DNA of 64,000 nucleotides from Rugamonas aquatica (GTDB lineage Bacteria > Pseudomonadota > Gammaproteobacteria > Burkholderiales > Burkholderiaceae_D): assembly GCF_009380215.1 (NCBI RefSeq), contig NZ_WHUG01000004.1, forward strand, positions 372,001 to 436,000, in the 5' to 3' direction. The notes beneath the pieces were generated by a model. It was not told the origin of the DNA, did not search any database, and saw nothing but the letters and a program-made list of their open reading frames with translations. A program made the translations under genes and the position numbers. Positions 44,122 through 53,132 of the stretch are shown one piece after another. Position 1 is the stretch's first letter, and each line of letters opens with the position of its first letter.

Positions 44122-44682
44122 ATGAGTGATCTTAAACGTTATGCCCGATTTGCCGCGCCGCTGATGGTGGCGGCTGTGGTGGCCGCCTGCTCGACGCTGA
44201 TCGGCCCGCGCCAGGTGGAATTGCCGCAGGCGCGCTTGCAGCAGAACCTGGAACACAAATTTCCCGTGCACCGCCGCGTGCTGGGCATCTTCGAAGTCGA
44301 GCTGAGCCATCCGCAGCTGGCCATCCTGGCCGACAACGACCGCGTCGCGCTGACGCTGGATGTGAACGTGTCGCCGCTGCTGGCGCGCCAGTCGTGGCAC
44401 GGCAGCATGGCGGTGTCGGGGCGTTTGAAGGTGGATAACGTGCGCAACACCATCTACATCAGCGATGCCCACATGGACCGTTTCGCGGTGGACGGCATGG
44501 ACGAGGGCAAGCAGAACCAGATCGCCAGCGTCGCCAACCTGCTGGGCGAGAACACGCTCAAGGATGTACCGGTGCACACCTTCCGTCCGGAAGACTTGCG
44601 CTACGCCGGCGTGCAGTTCGTGCTGACCGGGATCAGCACCCGGCCCGGCGCGCTGGTCGCCAATCTGCAGCCGGCGCAGTAA
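44122..44682 (+). CDS. DUF1439 putative lipoprotein
   Basis: 186 residues from the ATG at 44122 (AGAAAGAAG upstream); a longer frame start at 44077 overlaps the divergent gene. The signal peptide ends in the lipobox VVAAC (Cys about 22), so it is probably an envelope lipoprotein. The mature part (VELPQARLQQNLEHKFPVHRRVLGIFEVELSHPQLAILADNDRVALTLDVNVSP; later GRLKVDNVRNTIYISDAHM) matches DUF1439/YceB, whose tubular fold probably binds lipid. The target is unknown. Confidence 0.88.
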   Translation: MSDLKRYARFAAPLMVAAVVAACSTLIGPRQVELPQARLQQNLEHKFPVHRRVLGIFEVELSHPQLAILADNDRVALTLDVNVSPLLARQSWHGSMAVSGRLKVDNVRNTIYISDAHMDRFAVDGMDEGKQNQIASVANLLGENTLKDVPVHTFRPEDLRYAGVQFVLTGISTRPGALVANLQPAQ

Positions 44683-44694
44683 GCGCCAGCGCGC

Positions 44695-46083
44695 TCAGAC
44701 GAAGCCGAGGTTGCGCGCGCTGGCGTTGTAGTTGGCCAGGTTGGGCAGCATGGCCAGCAGGTCGGTGTTCGACACGCCCAGCCAGCTGCCCAGCGTGGCC
44801 GCATACTGTTCGATCGACGTGGTCGGCAGCAAGCGGCCCTGGCCGACATCGTCCGGGCCGTCGCTGGCCACCACCGGCGCCTTGCCGTAGTAGCGGCCGC
44901 CCTTGACGGCGCCGCCCAGCATGAAGTGCATGCTGCCCCAGCCGTGGTCCGAGCCGTCGTTGTTGCCGCTCAGCGTACGGCCGAAATCGGATGCGGTGAA
45001 GGCCGTCACCTGGTTCGCCACGCCCAGCTCCACCGTGCTCTGGTAGAACGCCGCCATGGCGTCGGCCACGCTTTTCAGCAAGCCCGGATGCACGCTGACC
45101 AGGCCGTCGTGCGTATCGAAGCCGCCCATCGACACAAAGAACACTTGCCGCTTGGCGCCCAATGCCGAGGCGCTGGAAATCATGCGCGCCACCATCTTCA
45201 ACTGGTCGCCCAGATTGCTGTTGGCGGGGAAGGGCGTGTTGATCGCCGGCGCGCCGGCCAGGGCCGAGGTCAGCACGTCGTTGGCCGAGATCGCCCGCTG
45301 CGTCACGCGCGCATAGTCGGACTGCATCGCGTGCCCATGCGGCTGGGTGAGCAGCGTCTGCAGCGCGCTGCTGCAGCTGGCCGAGCCGAACAGCGGACTC
45401 TGCAAGCCGGTGAACGGCACTGAACCCTTGGTCGACACCTGATACTGCACCGCCTGCTTCCCGGACAGGAACACGGCGTTGCCGGACACATTGACGCAAG
45501 TGAAGGTGGCGTTGCCATTGCCCGATTCGAACAGGTCGCCCATGCGGCCGCCCCAGCCCGAGGTCGCGCCCTCCGGCATCGACGATTGCCATTCGGATTG
45601 CTGGTCGTTGTGCGAGAACAGCTTGGACGGCAGCGGCACCGACTTGGCCAGGTATTGCTGCTTGGTGGTCGGCTGCACCAGCGTGCCGACGTTGAGCAGC
45701 ACGCCCATCTTGCCGGCGTTGAAGATCGGCAGCAGCGGCGCCAGCTCCGGTGCCAGCGCGTACTGGTGGGCGACGCCGTTGACATCGACCGGCGGCGCCG
45801 TCGTGTTGAGCACGGTGCCCGTCAGCGCGCTTTGCTGGTAGGCCAGCTTGGAACGCAGCGCGTAGTAGGCGTTGTAGCTGCTGGCGTCGTACGGCACCAG
45901 CGTGTTGGCGTAGTCGTTGCCGCCGTACAGGAACACGCAGACGATGGCCTTGTAGTCGCTGGCGTTGGCGGCCGCGGCTTCGGCCATGGCCGCCAGGTTG
46001 ACGGCCAGCGGCGCGGCCACGCCGCTCATGGCCAGCATCGAGGCGCGCTGCAGGAAGGCGCGGCGGGAAGAATTGGTGGTCAT
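44695..46083 (-). CDS. DUF1501 family exported protein (Tat signal)
   Basis: 462 residues. The N-terminus MTTNSSRRAFLQRASMLAMS is a twin-arginine signal (S-R-R-x-F-L), so export is in folded form. The rest follows the DUF1501 pattern, related to the alkaline-phosphatase/sulfatase fold: YKAIVCVFLYGGNDYANTLVPYD, LGAKRQVFFVSMGGFDTHDGLVSVHPGLLKSVADAMAAFYQSTVEL, FTASDFGRTLSGNNDGSDHGWGSMHFMLGG. It is encoded 9 bases downstream of a DUF1800 gene, the standard partner. The pair is widespread in Gram-negative bacteria; the function is unproven. Confidence 0.92.
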   Translation of the reverse strand: MTTNSSRRAFLQRASMLAMSGVAAPLAVNLAAMAEAAAANASDYKAIVCVFLYGGNDYANTLVPYDASSYNAYYALRSKLAYQQSALTGTVLNTTAPPVDVNGVAHQYALAPELAPLLPIFNAGKMGVLLNVGTLVQPTTKQQYLAKSVPLPSKLFSHNDQQSEWQSSMPEGATSGWGGRMGDLFESGNGNATFTCVNVSGNAVFLSGKQAVQYQVSTKGSVPFTGLQSPLFGSASCSSALQTLLTQPHGHAMQSDYARVTQRAISANDVLTSALAGAPAINTPFPANSNLGDQLKMVARMISSASALGAKRQVFFVSMGGFDTHDGLVSVHPGLLKSVADAMAAFYQSTVELGVANQVTAFTASDFGRTLSGNNDGSDHGWGSMHFMLGGAVKGGRYYGKAPVVASDGPDDVGQGRLLPTTSIEQYAATLGSWLGVSNTDLLAMLPNLANYNASARNLGFV

Positions 46084-46092
46084 GGTGGCTCC

Positions 46093-47628
46093 CTATTGTT
46101 GAACCAGATATTCCGGCGCGGCCATGACCATGGTCAGTGCGGCGTAGATGCGGTTGCGCAGCGCGGCGTCGGTCTTGGCTGGCATAGTGTCGATGGCGCC
46201 GCGTATCAGGCCGACGGTGGCGCTGCTCAGCTGGCCGGCGGCCAGCACCAGGTTGATTTCGTCGACCAGCTTCTGGCCGCTGGCGGCCAGCGGCAATAGC
46301 GTGCTGTAGTCCGGCAGCACATCGCCCACGCCCTTGCTGACCGCGCGCTGCATGTAGTTGACGTAGCCGACCACCGAGGTTTCATTGGTCAGCTGGAATT
46401 CCGGCGCGACCAGCCCGGCCTTGGACACGGCGCTGTTGGGCGGCACGTAGCCCGGCCGGTAGAAATTGAACACCGACGGCGAACGCAGCGGGCTCTGGCC
46501 CAGGCGGCTGGAAGCATCGCTGGTGTTGCCGATGGCCCAGGCGTCCGAAGCCGAAGCGGCGCCGTAGGCGCGCGCCCAGCCGATGAAGCGCAGCATCGGT
46601 TCGCGCAGCTTGCCGTAGTTGGGGCCGATGTAGGTGTCGGCGCGCGCTTCGGGATCGAGCAGCAGCGCCTTGACCACGGCCGCCAGGTTGCCCTTGGCGC
46701 CACGGCCGTCGTTGTTGAACACGGCGGCGATGCGCGCCACATAGGCCGGCGAGGGATTGCTGGTGACGAGTTTCTGGATCAGCTGGCGGCTGATGAAGGG
46801 CGCCACGTTGGCGTGGGCGTAGATGATGTCCAGCGCGGCCTTGAGCGCGTCGGCGCCGGACAGGCCGGCGGCCACCGTGCTGCCGAGGAAAGTGGAGGCG
46901 CCGGTCTCATGCCGCTTGGGCACCTGCGTCATCGGCCGGCGCAGGAAGTCCGGCACGGCGTTGGTCTGGTTGCCCATGTCGAAGTCCCAGCCGGTGAACA
47001 CGCGGGCCAGGCCGGTGATGTCGGCCAGGCCGTAGGTTTCCCTGGGCGCGCCGTTGCTCTGTTGCGGCGTGCCGTCGGCGTTCAGCTGCACCAGGCCGAT
47101 GCTGAACAGCTGCATCAGCTCGCGCGCATAGTTTTCATCGGGCAGGGCGCCGGTGCTGGGGTTTTGCTTGACGTTGCCACGGAAGGTCAGGTACTGGCCC
47201 ATCGGCGCGCTGGTCGAGATCGCGCCCAGCAGCGCGCGGTAGTTGCCGAAAGCGTAGTCCTCCAGCAAGTCCAGGTAGGCCGCCGCCGAAAACGAGCGCC
47301 AGGGCGCGCCGACCAGGCCGTCGATGGCGACCACGCAGATTTCCGACAGCGCCAGCGTGACGCGCTGGCGCAGCGTGTCCGGCGCGCTGATCAGCTTGCG
47401 CCAGGCGCAGGCGTCGAAGCCGTTCTCCGAATTGCGGTTGGCGACATCGTTAAAGCCTTTGGCGATCAGCCAGTCCCAGCGGGTGCCGGAGCGGGGCGCG
47501 GCCAGTTGGGCGTCGATCCAGCCGGCGTAGCCCAGCGCTTGCACTCTGGCGATTTCGGCGCGGCTGGCGCCCATCGAGGCTTGCGCCAGAAAGCGGGCGG
47601 CGGCGGCCGGGGTTGGTGTTGGGGTCAT
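46093..47628 (-). CDS. DUF1800 family protein
   Basis: 511 residues. Family landmarks: AARFLAQASMGASRAEIARVQALGYAGWIDAQL, RQRVTLALSEICVV, NPSTGALPDENYARELMQLFSIGLVQLNADG, YGLADITGLARVFTGWDFD, IIYAHANVAPFISRQLIQKLVTSNPSPAYVARIAAVFNNDG, and LREPMLRFIGWARAYG and PSVFNFYRPGYVPP near the end. No clear signal peptide is visible at this start, unlike the DUF1501 partner downstream, though the pair is usually regarded as acting together. Molecular function unknown. Confidence 0.93.
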   Translation of the reverse strand: MTPTPTPAAAARFLAQASMGASRAEIARVQALGYAGWIDAQLAAPRSGTRWDWLIAKGFNDVANRNSENGFDACAWRKLISAPDTLRQRVTLALSEICVVAIDGLVGAPWRSFSAAAYLDLLEDYAFGNYRALLGAISTSAPMGQYLTFRGNVKQNPSTGALPDENYARELMQLFSIGLVQLNADGTPQQSNGAPRETYGLADITGLARVFTGWDFDMGNQTNAVPDFLRRPMTQVPKRHETGASTFLGSTVAAGLSGADALKAALDIIYAHANVAPFISRQLIQKLVTSNPSPAYVARIAAVFNNDGRGAKGNLAAVVKALLLDPEARADTYIGPNYGKLREPMLRFIGWARAYGAASASDAWAIGNTSDASSRLGQSPLRSPSVFNFYRPGYVPPNSAVSKAGLVAPEFQLTNETSVVGYVNYMQRAVSKGVGDVLPDYSTLLPLAASGQKLVDEINLVLAAGQLSSATVGLIRGAIDTMPAKTDAALRNRIYAALTMVMAAPEYLVQQ

Positions 47629-47871
47629 GGCGAGGTTCTCCGTAGGGGGCTCGGATATTGCTATGCAGTAATTTATGCTGAGTTCGTCTGACTCGCCAGA
47701 AATATTTTGTAACCAGACATTGCCTTACAACGGTCGGGCTATTGATTGCTTGCATCTTGCGCGCGCCGCTTGCATTTCGCGCCGTTTTGCGGCGTTTCGT
47801 CGCATCGCGGCCCATGCCGCCGCGTCAGCGGGCATAGTGGCGTCACCTTAACCAGCCATGCGGAGCGCATC

Positions 47872-48381
47872 ATGATTCAGCAGATTGTCAGCCACACCCC
47901 CATCTACGTTTGGGCCTTGCTGGCCTTCCTGATATATCGCGGCCTGTGGGCCAGCCGCGAGCGCGAGATCAGCCTGCAGAAGCTGTTCATCATTCCGGCC
48001 GTGATGCTGTGGTTGTCGCTGTCCGGCACGCGTACCGATGGCGTGCTGGGTGGCGGCGTGTGGGGTGTCTGGCTGCTGGGCTTGCTGGCCGGCGTGGTGC
48101 TGGCCTGGACGCTGGGCCGCGCCATGGTCATCCAGGTCAACCGCGCCGCCGGTACCGTGCTCCTGCGCGGCAGCTGGATGCCGCTGGCGCTGATGGTCGC
48201 CATCTTCGTGAGCAAATACGCGGTGGCGGTGGTGACGGCCATGCACGCGGAAACCCGCAGCAGCCTGCCGTTCATGCTGGCTGTCACCAGCCTGTTTGGC
48301 TTGTTCAATGGCGTATTTGTCGGCCGCCTGGCGCGCTGTGTGGCGGCCTGGCTGCAATCGGCCGAGCCCGTGGCGGCTTAA
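47872..48381 (+). CDS. DUF6622-like membrane protein
   Basis: 169 residues from the ATG at 47872 (CGGAGCGCATC upstream); the frame is open 42 codons further up but without family-like sequence. There are four to five hydrophobic helices: PIYVWALLAFLIYRGLWASR, LFIIPAVMLWLSL, VWLLGLLAGVVLAWTLGRAMV, WMPLALMVAIFVSKYAVAVV and FMLAVTSLFGLFNGVFVGRL. It resembles small Gram-negative inner-membrane proteins annotated DUF6622. No functional clue in the neighbours: the DUF1800 gene is divergent upstream, a TPR gene follows. Confidence 0.8.
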   Translation: MIQQIVSHTPIYVWALLAFLIYRGLWASREREISLQKLFIIPAVMLWLSLSGTRTDGVLGGGVWGVWLLGLLAGVVLAWTLGRAMVIQVNRAAGTVLLRGSWMPLALMVAIFVSKYAVAVVTAMHAETRSSLPFMLAVTSLFGLFNGVFVGRLARCVAAWLQSAEPVAA

Positions 48382-48460
48382 TGGATTTGCAACTTTCCTT
48401 GTGATGCAGGGCAAGAGCTTCTACAATTCGCGACATTGACGAAATGTTGGAGCGAGCTTT

Positions 48461-49213
48461 ATGACGATATTTGGAATTGGATTACACGTGCTGGTGGCTT
48501 TGTTCTTCGCCGTGCACGTGATCCGCAGCGGGCAGCAGATGTACTGGCTGATGATTTTGTTCGCCTTCCCGCTGCTGGGCAGCGTGGTGTACTTCATCGC
48601 GATCTACCTGCCGGATTCCCGGCTGGAGCACGGCGCCCGCAAGATGGTGACGGCGGCCGCCCGCACCCTCGATCCGGGCCGCGAACTGCGTGAAGCGCGC
48701 GACGCCTATGCCTACACGCCCACCGCGCAAAACCAGATGCGCCTGGCCACTGCGCAGCTGGAAGCCGGCAACGCCGACGAGGCGGCATCGACCTACGAAG
48801 CCTGCCTGCAAGGTCCGTTCTCGGGCGACCTGGAAATCCGCTACGGCGCCGCGCGCGCCACGCTGGCCAGCGGCCGCGCGGCGGCGGCGGTGGCGCACCT
48901 GCAAACCATTCGCGCCAGCGACGCCAATTTCCGCGGCGAGCAAGTGTCGCTGCTGCTGGCCCAGGCCCTGGCCGCAGCCGGCCGCCAGGACGAGGCCAAG
49001 GCCGAGTTTGAATTTGCGCTGGGCCGTTACAACAGCTTTGCCGTGCAGGCCGAGTTTGCGATCTGGGCGGCAGGCAGCGGCGACGCGGCGCGCGCCGGCC
49101 AGTTGCACGCCGAACTGCAACGCACCATGGAGCGCTGGACCCGCCACACGCGCGACATGAACCAGGACCTGATACGCCGCCTGAACGCGGCGATGGCCGC
49201 CGCCGGGCGTTGA
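48461..49213 (+). CDS. Membrane-anchored TPR-like protein with PLDc_N-type N-terminus
   Basis: 250 residues with GGAG 9 bases before the ATG. Two N-terminal membrane segments (IFGIGLHVLVALFFAVHVI and MYWLMILFAFPLLGSVVYFIAIYL) resemble the PLDc_N (phospholipase-D nuclease N-terminal) module. Then a helical region (about 70-240) reads as tetratricopeptide-like repeats: NQMRLATAQLEAGNADEAASTYEACL, LASGRAAAAVAHLQTI, LLLAQALAAAGRQDEAKAEFEFALGRYNSF. It may be a membrane-bound scaffold for protein interactions, as an N-terminally anchored TPR protein. The exact role is unknown. Confidence 0.82.
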   Translation: MTIFGIGLHVLVALFFAVHVIRSGQQMYWLMILFAFPLLGSVVYFIAIYLPDSRLEHGARKMVTAAARTLDPGRELREARDAYAYTPTAQNQMRLATAQLEAGNADEAASTYEACLQGPFSGDLEIRYGAARATLASGRAAAAVAHLQTIRASDANFRGEQVSLLLAQALAAAGRQDEAKAEFEFALGRYNSFAVQAEFAIWAAGSGDAARAGQLHAELQRTMERWTRHTRDMNQDLIRRLNAAMAAAGR

Positions 49214-49335
49214 CGCGCCGATTCGGCCGCCGTCGCGATTGAACATTACCGATCCGTCATGTTGCTGATAAAAAAAAGACAACGCAAAATGAGTGTCATA
49301 AAATCAAGTGCTTCTCAACGACAGTGAGACTGCAC

Positions 49336-50364
49336 ATGAAAATCAAAGCATTCCTGGCGGCGCTGGTGGCGGTGGTCTGCTGCGCGATGCCGTCAGCGCA
49401 AGCGCAAGACCAGACCAGCGACCGCCGTGGCACCGAGCGGGTCAACTTCGACAGCTACACGCCGTCGACGATGTACGATCTGGCACGCGAACGGCGCCAG
49501 AACTGGGCGCCGCAACCGGTCTGGGGTTTCCTGACCGTGCCGCAGAAAAAAGAAAAAGTGCCGGCCATGGTCATCATGCACGGCAGCGGCGGCATCGAAT
49601 CCAACACGCAGATGTGGGTGGCCGCGCTGAACCGCATCGGCGTGGCGAGCTTTGTCGTCAGCAGCTTCGAGCCGCGCGGCATCACCAGCACCGTTGTGAA
49701 CCAGACGCTGCTGTCGCCCGCCGCCAACCTGATGGACGGCCTGCAGGCGCTGCAAGTGCTGGCCGCCGATCCGCGCATCGACGCCGAGCGCATCGGCGTC
49801 ATGGGCTTTTCGCGCGGCGGTGAAGTGGCGTTCCGCAGCGCCATCGAGCCGCTGCGGCACGCGGTCATCAAGTCCGACCTGAAGTTCGCGCTGCATATCC
49901 CGCTGTACAGCGGCTGCAACCAGATCTACTGGTCGCGCCAGATTACCGGTGCGCCGATACTCAGCCTGGTCGGCGGCATCGACGACTACACCGGCGTGGC
50001 CTCGTGCGAACGGCTGGCGTCGCTGTACGAAGGGGCGGGCGCGCAGATCCGCACCATCAAATATGACGGCGCCTACCATTCCTTCGACGCGACCTATGGC
50101 GTCAAATTCCTGCCCAATGCGCCGACCACCATACCCTGCGGCGTGGTGCGCTGGGAGATCGACAGCTGGACCATTTATTCGGAGCTGACCGGCGGCATAC
50201 TCGATCCGGCGGCGCTGCCTGAGTTCTATCGCCAGTGCACCAAATACGGCGTGCATGTGGGCCGCAACACTGCCGCGGCGGCGCAGGCGCGCAGCGACGT
50301 GGTCGCCTTTGTGCAGCAAGTGTTCTTCGGCATCCAGCCGACGCAGCAGGAAACCCGGCCCTGA
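49336..50364 (+). CDS. Exported dienelactone hydrolase-like alpha/beta hydrolase
   Basis: 342 residues from the ATG at 49336 (a GTG four codons earlier is possible). The signal peptide MKIKAFLAALVAVVCCAMPS then AQAQ indicates export. The alpha/beta hydrolase pattern is clear: VPAMVIMHGSGGIESNTQMWVAALNRIGVAS, the nucleophile elbow GVMGFSRGGEVAF (Ser in G-F-S-R-G), the acid region LVGGIDDYTG and the final His in KYDGAYHSFDATYG. This is the dienelactone-hydrolase-like branch. It ends adjacent to, and convergent with, a binding-protein gene. Substrate unknown. Confidence 0.86.
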   Translation: MKIKAFLAALVAVVCCAMPSAQAQDQTSDRRGTERVNFDSYTPSTMYDLARERRQNWAPQPVWGFLTVPQKKEKVPAMVIMHGSGGIESNTQMWVAALNRIGVASFVVSSFEPRGITSTVVNQTLLSPAANLMDGLQALQVLAADPRIDAERIGVMGFSRGGEVAFRSAIEPLRHAVIKSDLKFALHIPLYSGCNQIYWSRQITGAPILSLVGGIDDYTGVASCERLASLYEGAGAQIRTIKYDGAYHSFDATYGVKFLPNAPTTIPCGVVRWEIDSWTIYSELTGGILDPAALPEFYRQCTKYGVHVGRNTAAAAQARSDVVAFVQQVFFGIQPTQQETRP

Positions 50365-51141
50365 TTACTTCGGCTTGGCGCTGTGGCCGGGGTTGTTGAT
50401 GCCCCCGGTCGCGGCGATGGCTTGATTGAGCTTGGCCATGGTCTCGGCCGGCACGTCCTTGCTGCACAGGATGTGGCGCTTCATCCCCGGCGGCATGTCG
50501 GGGAAGTCGTGGCGCACCGCCACGTGCAGCGTCTTCTCGCGCGCGCGAAAATATTCCCAGTCCTCGCGGTCGACGAACATGAACGAGGCGCGGCCCACCG
50601 TCAGCATGCGCATCATCAGCGTGGTTTCCACGGTGCGGCTCATGATCTGGTTCTTGCTGTCCTTGATCATCTGGTCCAGCGCCGGCCCGTAGGACACGCC
50701 TTCCACCACCCCCAGCGTCAGGCTGGGATCGTCCAGCAGCGAGCTCAAGGTTGGGTGCGCCTTCACGCGCTGCACGGCGGCCTGCGAGATCAGCACCGTA
50801 TGCGGCAAGTCTTCATGGATGGGCGAGGTGTATTGCGCCACCGCCTCGCGCTCGGGCAGGCGGTACCAGCTGATCGAGCAGTAGTTGGTGGCGCCGTGCG
50901 TGAAGTTGGCCCAGATCCGTTTCTGCGGTTCGTTGACGAACTGTACTGGCACGCCGGCCACGCTGAAGATGTTCTTCACGCGCTCCAGCAGGAAGCCCTT
51001 GGCTTCGCCCTGTTCGGTGTAGTGGTAGGGCGGCTTGTCGCGCCAGGCCACGGTCAGCGGTGGCGCGCACCAGCCGCTGGCGCTCAACATGGCTGTGGCG
51101 GCAAAGGGCAGGCTGCGAAAGAACAGGGCGCGTATCGTCAT
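50365..51141 (-). CDS. Periplasmic substrate-binding protein (SBP_bac_3-like), orphan
   Basis: 258 residues from the ATG at 51141; the upstream extension of the frame is an antisense shadow of the transglutaminase gene. The signal peptide (MTIRALFFRSLPFAATAMLS then ASGWCA) precedes a family-3 binding fold: PPLTVAWRDKPPYHYTEQGEAKGFLLERVKNIFSVAGVPVQFVNEP, then EAVAQYTSPIHEDLPHTVLISQ and late LTLGVVEGVSYGPALDQMI. No permease or ATPase is adjacent. It is the third such orphan in this window, and its tail is rich in Cys/Lys (HILCSKDVPAETMAKLNQAI). Confidence 0.83.
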   Translation of the reverse strand: MTIRALFFRSLPFAATAMLSASGWCAPPLTVAWRDKPPYHYTEQGEAKGFLLERVKNIFSVAGVPVQFVNEPQKRIWANFTHGATNYCSISWYRLPEREAVAQYTSPIHEDLPHTVLISQAAVQRVKAHPTLSSLLDDPSLTLGVVEGVSYGPALDQMIKDSKNQIMSRTVETTLMMRMLTVGRASFMFVDREDWEYFRAREKTLHVAVRHDFPDMPPGMKRHILCSKDVPAETMAKLNQAIAATGGINNPGHSAKPK

Positions 51142-51219
51142 GGGCCAATTATAGGACCATCCGCTGCACTGGCGCGAGAACTGTGGGAAAATCTTGCACG
51201 TTTGATAAACAGGAGACCC

Positions 51220-51828
51220 ATGAACACCTTGCCGCCCGCCTTTGTCGCCGCTTGCGACGCCGTCGATTTGCATCATCCGGAAGTGGCGCGGCTGGCGCGC
51301 TCGCTGGCCGCCGACACGCCGCGCGCCACCGCGCAGCGCTGCTTCGAATGGGTGCGCGACCAGATCCAGCACAGCATCGATTTCAAGCGCGACGAGGTCA
51401 GCGTCGATGCGTCCGAGGCGCTGGCGCTGGGCACCGGCTTGTGCATCGCGAAAAGCCATCTGCTGGTGGCGTTGTTGCGCACCAACGGCATTCCGTCCGG
51501 CTTCTGCTATCAGCGCCTGACCTTGCGCGACGCCGGCTCGCCGTTCTGCACGCACGGCCTGGTGGCATTGTGGCTGGAAGAGGGCGGCTGGTACCGCTGC
51601 GATGCGCGCGGCAACAAGGCCACGGTGCAGTGCGAGTTCACGCCGGGCGCGGAGAACCTGGCCTTCCCGGTGGTGAACGAGGGCGAGCAGCTGTACCCGC
51701 AGGTGTGGGCGCAGCCCTGGCCCGAGCTGGTGCGGCGCATGCGTGAGTTGCCGTCGATTGCGGCCTACTGCGTGACGCCGATCGACGCCGCGCCGCCAGC
51801 AGACGGCGTGGCGCTTACGCTGGAATGA
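51220..51828 (+). CDS. Transglutaminase-like domain protein
   Basis: 202 residues from the ATG at 51220 (AGGAGACCC upstream). The catalytic triad can be read: Cys in LGTGLCIAKSHLLVALLRTNGIPSGFCYQRL, His in FCTHGLVALWL and Asp in YRCDARGN. The fold is that of bacterial transglutaminase-like cysteine proteases/peptidases. No signal peptide, so cytoplasmic. It is divergent from the binding-protein gene and overlaps the end of lpxH by 14 bases tail-to-tail. The biological role is unknown; relatives are annotated as transglutaminase family proteins. Confidence 0.88.
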   Translation: MNTLPPAFVAACDAVDLHHPEVARLARSLAADTPRATAQRCFEWVRDQIQHSIDFKRDEVSVDASEALALGTGLCIAKSHLLVALLRTNGIPSGFCYQRLTLRDAGSPFCTHGLVALWLEEGGWYRCDARGNKATVQCEFTPGAENLAFPVVNEGEQLYPQVWAQPWPELVRRMRELPSIAAYCVTPIDAAPPADGVALTLE

Positions 51829-52591
51829 TTGCGCCGCCGAGGTCGTGGCGCGTGACGGCGCCTTGGACGTCGATGGCGATCCAGCCGCCGCGTGGCGGCG
51901 TCGCTTCCGGTTCCCAGTCCGGCAGCACGTAGCGGCGCTTGCCGTCCACGTGATGCAGCGCGGGGCGGTGCGTGTGGCCGTGGATCATCACGTCGGCGCC
52001 GGTGGCGGCGAACACGTCGCGGATGGCTTGCGGCGTCACGTCCATGATCTCGTAGGATTTATCGCCCTGGTCCTTGCGGCTGTTCTCGCGCATGCCGGCG
52101 ATGATGGCCTTGCGCTGCGCCAGCGGCATCGCCACGAACTGCTGCTGCCACGCGGGCTGCCGCACCATGGCGCGGAATTCCATGTACTTGATGTCTTCGG
52201 TGCACTGGGCGTCGCCGTGCAGCACCACCACACGCTGGCCTGCGATGTCGGTGACGAAGGTTTCCGGCAGCAGCGTCAGGCCTGCTGCGGCGGCGAACTG
52301 CGGGCCGACCAGGAAATCGCGATTGCCGGCGATCCAGTAGACGGCCACGCCCGCATCGCTGACGCGGCGCAGCGCGGCGATGATCTGTTGATGCAGGGGA
52401 TCGCTGATGTCGTCGTCGCCGGCCCAGTATTCAAACAGGTCGCCGAGCAGGTACAACTGTTGCGCGCGCCGCGCATGCCGCTCCAGGAAGTCGAAGAACG
52501 CTTCGCTGGTGGCGGGATGCGCGGGCTGCAAATGCAGATCGGAGATAAACAGCGCGCAGACCTGGCCGGCGCGCATGTTGGCATCGCTCAT
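51815..52591 (-). CDS. lpxH: UDP-2,3-diacylglucosamine diphosphatase
   Basis: 258 residues of the calcineurin-like metallophosphoesterase family: ALFISDLHLQPAHP, YLLGDLFEYWAGDDD, WIAGNRDFLVG, VVLHGDAQCTED and MIHGHTHRPALHH give the full set of metal ligands, and LFEYWAGDD and GNRDFL are characteristic of LpxH. It removes UMP from UDP-2,3-diacylglucosamine in lipid A synthesis, as a peripheral inner-membrane enzyme. It follows the cytoplasmic cyclophilin gene with a 3-base gap, the common ppiB-lpxH order in betaproteobacteria. Confidence 0.95.
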   Translation of the reverse strand: MSDANMRAGQVCALFISDLHLQPAHPATSEAFFDFLERHARRAQQLYLLGDLFEYWAGDDDISDPLHQQIIAALRRVSDAGVAVYWIAGNRDFLVGPQFAAAAGLTLLPETFVTDIAGQRVVVLHGDAQCTEDIKYMEFRAMVRQPAWQQQFVAMPLAQRKAIIAGMRENSRKDQGDKSYEIMDVTPQAIRDVFAATGADVMIHGHTHRPALHHVDGKRRYVLPDWEPEATPPRGGWIAIDVQGAVTRHDLGGAIIPA

Positions 52592-52594
52592 TAA

Positions 52595-53089
52595 TTAAGC
52601 AGCCAGTTCGATCTTCTCGATGATGATGTCTTCTGCCGGCACGTCAGCGAACATGCCGCTGCGGGTGGTTTTGACTTTTTTCATTGCGTCGACCACGTCG
52701 GTGCCGTCGATGACTTTACCGAACACGGCGTAGCCCCAGCCGTCCTGGCCTGGGTAGTCCAGGAAGGAGTTGTTCTTGACGTTGATGAAGAACTGGGCCG
52801 ATGCCGAGTGCGGCGCCGAGGTGCGGGCCATGGCCAGCGTGTATGGCTCGTTTTTCAGGCCGTTCTTGGCTTCGTTTTCGACGGTGTCGTCGGCAGGCTT
52901 CTGCTTCATGCCTGGCTCGAAACCGCCGCCCTGGACCATGAAACCGTCGATCACGCGGTGGAAGATGGTGTTCGAGTAGTGGCCGGCTTCCATGTATTTC
53001 AGGAAGTTGGCGACCGATTTCGGCGCTTTCTCGTCGTTCAGTTCGACGGTCATGTTGCCCATGTTGGTGGTGATGATTACGTTGGTCAT
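52595..53089 (-). CDS. ppiB: Cytoplasmic peptidyl-prolyl cis-trans isomerase (cyclophilin)
   Basis: 164 residues without a signal peptide. Cyclophilin signature: APKSVANFLKYMEAGHYSNTIFHRVIDGFMVQGGGFEPGM, then ARTSAPHSASAQFFINVKNNSFLDYPGQDGWGYAVFGKVIDGTDVVDAM. The catalytic Arg lies in FHRVI. It speeds proline isomerisation in the cytoplasm. It is downstream of a periplasmic paralogue (53133) after a 43-base gap, so the two are probably one transcription unit with lpxH. Length matches E. coli PpiB. Confidence 0.95.
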   Translation of the reverse strand: MTNVIITTNMGNMTVELNDEKAPKSVANFLKYMEAGHYSNTIFHRVIDGFMVQGGGFEPGMKQKPADDTVENEAKNGLKNEPYTLAMARTSAPHSASAQFFINVKNNSFLDYPGQDGWGYAVFGKVIDGTDVVDAMKKVKTTRSGMFADVPAEDIIIEKIELAA

Positions 53090-53132
53090 TTTTATGTCCT
53101 GAGGTAGTTAAAGAAAACGGCAGGCCGCTATT

